Source of the DNA: Anaerolineales bacterium
Lineage (GTDB): Bacteria > Chloroflexota > Anaerolineae > Anaerolineales > UBA4823
Assembly (NCBI GenBank): GCA_022865865.1
Contig: JALHTN010000273.1
Coordinates: 1-12,669, forward strand
DNA: 12,669 nucleotides
Direction of reading: 5' to 3'
Made by a program: the position numbers and the translations under genes. Shown in pieces: positions 7,488 through 12,669 of the stretch (its first letter is position 1; every line of letters starts with the position of its first letter). A model generated the notes under the pieces. It did not search any database. It saw only the letters and a list, made by a program, of their open reading frames with translations, and had not been told where the DNA came from.

Positions 7488-8303
7488 TTTCGGCAGCTTC
7501 CATCCACCTTCGCCTCCCACACGGATCTCTCGCCGCTGAAATCGCCACCAGGCAAGCAAAGCCAGCACCATTGTTATCCCCATTAGGCCCAACAGGCTTC
7601 CCCAATCAATTCCCTCTATTGCAGCTCCTCCCTGGTAAAAATACAGCGGGGTCAGCTCGAAAATCGAACTCAGTTCCGGTTTGATGTTTGCCAGCCCGAC
7701 GAGCAGAAAGTTCACCAGCAGCAACCCACCAGCCAGGCCCGTAGCCATTCGGGCTGCAGGAAGCAGCATGCTGAACAGAAGCGCCATGACGCCAAAAAGC
7801 ACCAGGACCACATACAGCGGTAAGAATGGCTGCAGCAGCTCGACCGCACTGAGATTCAAACCTGAACTCTCAGCAGGAATCAGCCAGCCTAACCAGCTGA
7901 CCAGCAGGATGATCGCCGTAGCGACAAGAAAGCCAAGCAAACGTCCCCAGAAGAAACCCGACCTGCTCACCGGGTAGGAAACCAGCAGGTCCAGGATGCC
8001 TTTTTCTTCGTCTCCGACCAATAAATTCGCGCAGGCAGTTACAGCAAAGAAACCGATGAACAGCGTCATATAGCTGAAGTAATAGGTATCCATGTAACCT
8101 TTGGGCGACATGATGTCAAGAATATTGGGGAAGAAAGCCAGCATTTCGGGGGGGTAATTCTCCAGGTTTTCCAGGAAGCCCTCCATCATCTCCAAAGAGG
8201 TGAAGAAATTTGCCATCATCAAACCATAAGCGAACAATCCGATTCCCCATCCAATGATCGCGCCTCGCATACGGCGCAAAGTGTGTTTAATTTCTGTGAA
8301 CAT
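7461..8303 (-). CDS. ABC-2 type exporter permease
   Basis: This 280-residue integral membrane protein has about six transmembrane helices (near 15-35, 75-97, 118-142, 158-180, 184-205 and 235-254). Between helices 2 and 3 is the cytoplasmic coupling motif GDEEKGILDLLVSYPVSR (97-114), typical of ABC-2 permeases that pair with DrrA/NatA-type ATPases. It should form the membrane path for export with the ATPase encoded just upstream. The start ATG is one base after the ATPase stop and has a full AGGAGGT (8318-8312) 8 nt before it, inside the end of the ATPase gene, so the two are translationally linked. The C-terminal tail after residue 255 is basic and cytoplasmic. The cargo is unknown. Its stop lies inside the end of the convergent sugar kinase gene. 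Confidence 0.9.
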   Translation of the reverse strand: MFTEIKHTLRRMRGAIIGWGIGLFAYGLMMANFFTSLEMMEGFLENLENYPPEMLAFFPNILDIMSPKGYMDTYYFSYMTLFIGFFAVTACANLLVGDEEKGILDLLVSYPVSRSGFFWGRLLGFLVATAIILLVSWLGWLIPAESSGLNLSAVELLQPFLPLYVVLVLFGVMALLFSMLLPAARMATGLAGGLLLVNFLLVGLANIKPELSSIFELTPLYFYQGGAAIEGIDWGSLLGLMGITMVLALLAWWRFQRREIRVGGEGGWKLPKLALGSKRS

Positions 8304-8304
8304 G

Positions 8305-9219
8305 TTAATTTACCTCCTTACTTTCGGTCTTGTAATATGCCAGGAATGCTTCCTCCAACGATTGGCGTTGCAGAGTTATATCGCTGACCGGATATTCTCC
8401 CAGCGCTTTTACCACGTTATCCAAATCTCCCTCAACTCGCAGAGTAGCCACGGCGCCGTTTCCTTGAGAGAGCAGAGATACTCCAGGCACCTTGTCCAGG
8501 CGGCTGGCGTCAACCTTATCTTTAAAACGGATCTGCATCTGGCGTACTTCCATCTTGACCAGCTTGCCCGGCTCCGCTTCTTCGATGATCACACCTTGGT
8601 TGATGATCGCCACCCGGTCCGCTAAACTCTCGACCTCATTGATGATGTGCGAGGAAAAGAATATTGTCGTACCCGCAGTTTTCGCCTCCCTCAGCAAACG
8701 GTACACCTCTTGCTGCATCAATGGATCCAACCCGCTGGTTGGTTCATCCATCAGCAGCAAACGCGGTTTATGCATTAGAGCTTGCACTAGACCAACCTTC
8801 TGCTTATTGCCTTTTGACAGGTTCTTGATCGGTATATCCAGGTTTAGCTCTAGCCTCTCAGCCAATTGGTGCATATAGTTCGATTCAACATTGTCCCCGC
8901 GCAATTCAGTGAAGTAACGTAGTGCACTCTTTACGCGCAAGTTGGCCTCCATGTTCAGTTCTCCGGGGAGATATCCAACCACGGCATGCACGGCTCGCGG
9001 ATTTTTTTGGGGATTAAGCCCCAAAACCTGGATCGAACCGGATTGAGGGCGGATCATATCCAGCATGCAGCGGATAGTCGTCGTTTTCCCTGCCCCATTA
9101 GGGCCCAGGAATCCGAACAGCTCACCTTCTCTTACCTCAATGTTCACCCCACGCAAGGCCTCCACCTTGCCGTAGGATTTATACAAGTCGTGAACCTCAA
9201 TCGCATTGATGTTGTTCAT
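8305..9219 (-). CDS. ABC exporter ATP-binding protein (DrrA/CcmA-like)
   Basis: This 304-residue cytoplasmic ATPase powers the ABC-2 permease encoded next. Motifs in order are Walker A GPNGAGKT (39-46), an ABC signature written LSKGN (134-138), Walker B LLMDEP with D158 and catalytic E159, D-loop SGLD (162-165) and switch H191. Where most members have the Q-loop Gln, it reads GYLPGEL (82-88). The C-terminal 80 or so residues (from about 222) form the extra beta-rich domain typical of drug-type exporter ATPases (DUF4162-like). The frame is open to 9414, but AGGAGGT lies 4 nt upstream of the ATG at 9219 and the fold starts there, so the 65-residue extension is rejected. It belongs to one transcript with the permease and perhaps the 91-residue gene. 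Export of a drug, lipid or peptide is possible; the substrate is not assignable. Confidence 0.94.
   Translation of the reverse strand: MNNINAIEVHDLYKSYGKVEALRGVNIEVREGELFGFLGPNGAGKTTTIRCMLDMIRPQSGSIQVLGLNPQKNPRAVHAVVGYLPGELNMEANLRVKSALRYFTELRGDNVESNYMHQLAERLELNLDIPIKNLSKGNKQKVGLVQALMHKPRLLLMDEPTSGLDPLMQQEVYRLLREAKTAGTTIFFSSHIINEVESLADRVAIINQGVIIEEAEPGKLVKMEVRQMQIRFKDKVDASRLDKVPGVSLLSQGNGAVATLRVEGDLDNVVKALGEYPVSDITLQRQSLEEAFLAYYKTESKEVN
8312..8318 (-). promoter_or_regulatory. Shine-Dalgarno AGGAGGT of the permease, inside the ATPase gene
   Basis: A consensus AGGAGGT lies 8 nt before the permease ATG and overlaps the last codons of the ATPase gene, indicating coupled translation of the two subunits. 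Confidence 0.7.
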
Positions 9220-9223
9220 CTTT

Positions 9224-9230
9224 ACCTCCT
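9224..9230 (-). promoter_or_regulatory. Shine-Dalgarno AGGAGGT that fixes the ATPase start
   Basis: AGGAGGT with a 4-nt spacer before the ATG at 9219 decides the start of the ABC ATPase against the longer open frame reaching 9414. Confidence 0.7.
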
Positions 9231-9348
9231 GATTTGTGATTGAAAGATCTTCTTTTGACAATTGTTTAATATAAGGCTTCCGGAATGCGGGCCTGTAGAT
9301 CGTTCTCGTCTGCAATTTGGCAATATGTGGAGGTTTTCCACCCGGTAC

Positions 9349-9377
9349 GGGAAAGCCCACATGAATGGGAAAAGCCC
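9349..9377. repeat. Tandem GGGAAA(A)GCCC repeat upstream of the ABC exporter
   Basis: GGGAAAGCCC (9349-9358) and GGGAAAAGCCC (9367-9377) are near-identical direct copies, each with GGG/CCC ends, about 130-160 bp upstream of the ATPase start. They could be a paired binding site for an activator or repressor of the exporter genes. The 212-bp spacer (9220-9431) holds no credible gene. Confidence 0.35.
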
Positions 9378-9431
9378 TTACCATCGACCATCTCCAGAGA
9401 AGATGCGGAATCATCTAAGGGGAGAATATAG

Positions 9432-9707
9432 TTAGCTTTCATCATTTCCTCCGTGGTAATCTTTTCCCTGCCTATTAACTGAGATCAATTCCAGATTTAA
9501 ATCCCATATCCTATTCAATAAACCTCGCAATGCCGCCTGGTCAGGGATTTCACTGAGCAGAATGGTTTGGCTGGTGTCTATTTCTTGATTACCTTTTTTT
9601 AATTTCACATTTCCCAACCAATCTGACCAGCTCTCATTCAGCTCTCCTTCAACGATTATTTGGTAATGAGAAGAGCCCTTCAACACTTTTGTGTTATCTG
9701 CATTCAC
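9432..9707 (-). CDS. Small conserved protein (91 aa), function unknown
   Basis: I recognise the core from small proteins of Chloroflexota and Actinobacteria, but no function is known to me. The hallmarks are YQIIVEGELNESWSDWLG (15-32), a middle strand ending TILLSEIPDQAALRGLL (near 55-71), and a closing RIWDLNLELISVNR. This suggests one small alpha/beta domain; the two Trp of WSDW and the DQAAL helix are the conserved marks. No signal peptide or membrane helix is seen. The frame is open to 9887, but that extension would run through the terminator at 9844-9874, so it cannot be the natural start. A GTG at 9707, preceded by GAGG 10 nt upstream, gives the usual family length. It lies between the LuxR-type regulator and the ABC exporter, on the same strand as both; the gap to the ATPase is 212 bp, so cotranscription is possible but unproven. 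Confidence 0.7.
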   Translation of the reverse strand: MNADNTKVLKGSSHYQIIVEGELNESWSDWLGNVKLKKGNQEIDTSQTILLSEIPDQAALRGLLNRIWDLNLELISVNRQGKDYHGGNDES

Positions 9708-9802
9708 AATATTATTTCCTCGTCGTAAATCTCCAGTTTGCTCAATGTGTCCTCCAATATTAGGATACAGGAGTGGAAGTATGGTTGTAACCAGCCGAAA
9801 GT

Positions 9803-9834
9803 ATTGTTTGAGTACTATTTCCACCTCAAACAAT
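9803..9834. promoter_or_regulatory. Perfect 10-bp inverted repeat upstream of the small gene
   Basis: ATTGTTTGAG (9803-9812) and CTCAAACAAT (9825-9834) are perfect inverted arms with a 12-nt centre. The arm centres are 22 bp apart, about two helical turns, which suits a dimeric regulator bound to one DNA face. On the minus strand a loose TTGAGG...AATACT promoter pair overlaps the repeat. It lies between the LuxR gene terminator and the 91-residue gene, so it probably controls the latter. A second small dyad, GGTT-GT-AACC (9783-9792), is next to it. Confidence 0.5.
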
Positions 9835-9843
9835 CTCTTGATT

Positions 9844-9874
9844 AAAAGAAAAAGCACAGGAAATGCCCTGTGCT
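9844..9874 (-). terminator. Rho-independent terminator of the LuxR-family gene
   Basis: On the minus strand a perfect 8-bp stem, AGCACAGG / CCTGTGCT (9874-9867 and 9860-9853), with a 6-nt loop is followed by TTTT C TTTT (9852-9844). It lies 25 bp after the LuxR-family stop codon and separates that gene from the small gene and exporter downstream. Confidence 0.85.
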
Positions 9875-9899
9875 GAACCACTATCAAAACAGGTTCTTC

Positions 9900-12581
9900 T
9901 TAACTAATAGTGAGAATTCCCAATTCATTAGCCCTTGCCACAGCCTGAGTCCGGTTGTGTACAGATAGTTTGCCATAGATATTACTGATGTGACCTTTTA
10001 CCGTGCTCAAGGAAATATGCAGCATAACCGCGATCTCCTGATTTGTTTTTCCATCCGCGATCAGTTTGAGAACTTCATTTTCGCGTGCGCTCAATGGCTC
10101 CAGCAGCACCAAGTGATCCTCCATCTTACTTCTAATGGACACTTCGGCTGGCTTGGAAGAGGCATACGCAGCCAGGAGGTGTTCAGCGTAATCAGGAACA
10201 ACTCCTCTAGCAGCTGCTTGATAGAGCAATTGAACCATCGGTTTTCCTTCATCCAGGAATGTACGTACGAAGCCCTCTGCTTTGGCAAGATTCAATGCCT
10301 TCTCAAGTTTCTCCAAGGCAATCTGGGTATTCCCTTTTAAAGAGTAAATAACAGCTTGCATAGCGTGCACCCTCAATACGCTTCTCATCCGCTGACTTGC
10401 TTCCGCTATCTCTAGCATGGGTTCGATCACCCGCAGTGCATCATCATATTTTCCCTGGCTAATGTAAACCCTGGCCAGGGTTTGGCTGTAAATTTCCCAC
10501 ATCGGATTGAAGCGTAAAGGGCCAATATTTTCTGTGACCAGCTTTTTTAATTGTTTATCTTCAACCCAACCATCCACCTGCTCATTTTTCCCCTGAACAA
10601 TCCACAGCTGCGCCTGATATGCATCAACCAGCTCGTCATCCATCGTCGAGGCATCAAATTGGATCGCCAGCTGGCGTGCCAGATCGACGATCTCCTGGGC
10701 GGCGTCCAAGTCCCCCTGGACTTCTTTGATGCGCGCCAGGGTAACATAGGACAAAACAGAACCGAGCTCCCCAAACAATCTGAATAACTCTAAGCCTTCA
10801 TTCAAATACCCAGTCGCCGCGTCGAGATCATTCCATTCCCTCGCAATCTCTCCGAGACCTAATAAGGCTTTCCCTGCGACCGGGAGCCGACGCCCACGCC
10901 TATCGGTGGCTAACTCCAACGCCTGTTCATTTGCTGACCAGGCGCGCTTCAATTGACCCTGGAGCATCCATATACCGGCCATGTTGCACAGCGCCCCAAC
11001 CGCGATCATGATATTCCCTGCCTGGCGGCTGATCTCTGCTGCTTGAGCGAAACTTTCTATCGAGGCCTCGAAATCGCCCCTCATCAGATAGACCATGCCC
11101 AGATTATCGGCTACCATGCTGCGCAAGAACAGATGATCCTCGGGTATTAATTGCAGAGCGCGGAGAGAGAGCTCAAGGCTCATCTCCGCATCCCCCTTGA
11201 TGGAAGACAGAAAAGCACGCAAGGCGGCTGCTGAACCAAGTACCTGATCGACGACATGCGCGCTTTCTACAACTTTCAGCCGTGAATCAACCTTCTCCAA
11301 AGGACTACCGCGCAGCATCAATGCCCATGCCTCCGTCAGGCATAAAGTAGGTCTTGATAAGACAACTTCTTCTGGCAATGTTTCTATCCAGCGGATAATT
11401 GAACTTGCTTCGCTGCGCATTAATCTCAGCTCCGCGGTCGCCTCGATTAAATCCATCGCCCGTTGGTGATCACCAGCAGATAAGGCGTGCTCGATCGCTT
11501 CATCCACATATCCCTGTCCTTCATACCAAATACTCGCTTTCTGATGGAGTACAGCGATTTGATCGGATTGTGATCTCTGTAGGGATTTAAGCAAAAAATC
11601 CTGGAAGAGACTGTGGTAGCGATACCAGGTTCGCTCCTGATCCAAGGGAAGAATGAATAGGTGATTCCTCTCCAGGTATTCAAGAATTTCCTGGCTGTTG
11701 GATGCTCCGGTCACGGCCTCACACAACGACGCATTTAATCTCTCGAGAATCGAAGTTTGCAAAAGGAAATCTCGAACCTGTCCATCCTGGTGGTCCAGCA
11801 CCTCTTGGCCAAGATAGTCCAGGATGTAGCGGTTGCTTCCAGCAAAAGCCTCGACAAATCGCTCTTTGTCCGCTTGATCCTGCAGCGAAAGTGCTGCCAG
11901 CTGTAAACCTGCGGCCCAACCTTCAGTTCGTCGCTCCATTACTGCCAGCTGCTCATCGGCAAGGTCGAGTTCCATCACCTGGTTGAGGAACTCTGCTGCC
12001 TCGGCCTTGGTAAAGCGCAGGTCATTTTCGCGTATTTCAGACAGCTGCGCACGTACCCGTAGACGAGATAGCGCTAATGGTGGATCAGCACGCGTGGCAA
12101 TCACCATGTGCATTTGCTCGGGTAGATGCTCGATCAGATAGCCTATTGCCTGGTGAATGTCTGGTGATGAAATCAGATGGTAATCATCGATAATCAGGAC
12201 AAAAGGGGGGAATGCAGCTTCGATCTCATTAATAACAATAGCTAACAGAGTTTCTATGCGTTCAGGCTTGGGTGTCTGGAGCAATGGGTATAAAAATTCC
12301 CCAAAACCCTGTTCAATTGTCTCCAGTGATGCAATCAAGTAAGATAAAAACCGGTTGCTATCATCATCTTCCTCATCGATTGAATACCAGGCTGCAGGGC
12401 GGTCGCATTCGACTGCGAATTCACTCAAGAGCGTGGTTTTCCCAAAGCCCGCAGGAGAGGAGACCAAAGTCAGTTTGCATCCTAAACCAGCCCTTAACTG
12501 TGCCAGAAGTCGCGGCCGCAGAACCCGGTTTTCACGAACAGGCGGCACTTTGACCTTAGTTACTACCAGTGGCATCGTCAT
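9900..12581 (-). CDS. MalT/LAL-type LuxR-family transcriptional regulator (STAND ATPase)
   Basis: This 893-residue cytoplasmic regulator has the full MalT-like layout. An N-terminal nucleotide-binding module carries Walker A SSPAGFGKTT (41-50) and Walker B FVLIIDDYHLI (127-137, D132-D133), followed by RADPPL and the winged-helix region with RTEGWAAGLQLAALSL. A long helical-repeat (TPR-like) middle part spans roughly 330-800. A C-terminal LuxR-type HTH occupies about 828-890, with LSARENEVL and the recognition helix SLSTVKGHISNIYGKL. In this family an inducer bound by the repeats plus ATP drives oligomerisation and promoter binding. ATG 12581 is used; a second ATG two codons in (12575) is equally possible. 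No receiver domain is present. It has its own terminator. The small gene and exporter lie downstream on the same strand and are natural candidate targets, which is inference only. No firm promoter is seen in the 88 bp upstream. Confidence 0.95.
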   Translation of the reverse strand: MTMPLVVTKVKVPPVRENRVLRPRLLAQLRAGLGCKLTLVSSPAGFGKTTLLSEFAVECDRPAAWYSIDEEDDDSNRFLSYLIASLETIEQGFGEFLYPLLQTPKPERIETLLAIVINEIEAAFPPFVLIIDDYHLISSPDIHQAIGYLIEHLPEQMHMVIATRADPPLALSRLRVRAQLSEIRENDLRFTKAEAAEFLNQVMELDLADEQLAVMERRTEGWAAGLQLAALSLQDQADKERFVEAFAGSNRYILDYLGQEVLDHQDGQVRDFLLQTSILERLNASLCEAVTGASNSQEILEYLERNHLFILPLDQERTWYRYHSLFQDFLLKSLQRSQSDQIAVLHQKASIWYEGQGYVDEAIEHALSAGDHQRAMDLIEATAELRLMRSEASSIIRWIETLPEEVVLSRPTLCLTEAWALMLRGSPLEKVDSRLKVVESAHVVDQVLGSAAALRAFLSSIKGDAEMSLELSLRALQLIPEDHLFLRSMVADNLGMVYLMRGDFEASIESFAQAAEISRQAGNIMIAVGALCNMAGIWMLQGQLKRAWSANEQALELATDRRGRRLPVAGKALLGLGEIAREWNDLDAATGYLNEGLELFRLFGELGSVLSYVTLARIKEVQGDLDAAQEIVDLARQLAIQFDASTMDDELVDAYQAQLWIVQGKNEQVDGWVEDKQLKKLVTENIGPLRFNPMWEIYSQTLARVYISQGKYDDALRVIEPMLEIAEASQRMRSVLRVHAMQAVIYSLKGNTQIALEKLEKALNLAKAEGFVRTFLDEGKPMVQLLYQAAARGVVPDYAEHLLAAYASSKPAEVSIRSKMEDHLVLLEPLSARENEVLKLIADGKTNQEIAVMLHISLSTVKGHISNIYGKLSVHNRTQAVARANELGILTIS

Positions 12582-12669
12582 GATAGTTATCCATTACCTG
12601 AGCTACCAGTCTAGCATAAAAATAGCTGCAGCGGAGCTCTGGCATCAGCCTCATAATTGAACAAAAACA

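Noticed and set aside
9220..9414. 65-residue N-terminal extension of the ABC ATPase
   Set aside because: A consensus AGGAGGT lies 4 nt before the ATG at 9219, the extension matches no ABC domain, and the fold begins normally after 9219.
9708..9887. 60-residue N-terminal extension of the small protein
   Set aside because: It would begin inside or upstream of the LuxR gene terminator and cross the inverted repeat; the recognised domain is complete without it.
10091..12553. Several 60-120 residue frames within the LuxR-family gene
   Set aside because: They are alternative-frame shadows of an intact 893-residue protein with recognisable domains at both ends.
1..12669. CRISPR arrays, tRNA/rRNA genes, insertion sequences, phage or defence genes
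   Set aside because: I saw no regularly spaced repeats, no tRNA-like cloverleaf with a conserved T-arm, no transposase motifs and no nuclease or defence domains in any credible gene.

Overview
The window is about 12.7 kb of bacterial chromosome with moderate GC, densely packed with ordinary genes. I see no phage, insertion sequence, CRISPR array or RNA gene. The gene mix suggests an Anaerolineae-like Chloroflexota bacterium: a long MalT/LAL-type LuxR regulator, a drug-type ABC exporter, a small 'DQAAL..LL' protein, and HutI with an HD-domain protein. This assignment is inferred from remembered family distributions, not from a search.

Left part (1-3512): a class II fumarase/aspartase-type lyase runs off the left edge on the minus strand (start at 638). 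Divergent from it on the plus strand is imidazolonepropionase (hutI, 852-2096), followed 32 bp later by an HD-domain phosphohydrolase (2129-2770). Next is a response regulator (best start 2827), which may be read from its own promoter as a leaderless mRNA and ends at a clear rho-independent terminator (3481-3512). The 213-bp divergent spacer holds two short dyads that could be operators. The lyase and hutI both fit amino-acid catabolism (aspartate or a related acid, and histidine).

Middle part (3513-7487): on the minus strand lie surE (5'/3'-nucleotidase), a VOC-fold protein downstream of it, and a six-helix membrane protein of unknown function upstream. On the plus strand is an FGGY-family sugar kinase (5967-7487). 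Its last 27 bp overlap the convergent end of the ABC permease.

Right part (7461-12581), all minus strand, read right to left: an 893-residue MalT-like LuxR-family ATPase regulator, its own terminator (9844-9874), a 91-residue small protein with a GTG start, an ABC-2 exporter ATPase and its permease one base downstream. The last two form a certain operon. The spacer before the small gene has a perfect 10-bp inverted repeat and a short possible leader ORF whose stop overlaps the small gene's start. This regulator / small protein / exporter cluster is the most interesting part of the window. I did not find anything that clearly amounts to a new biological system.
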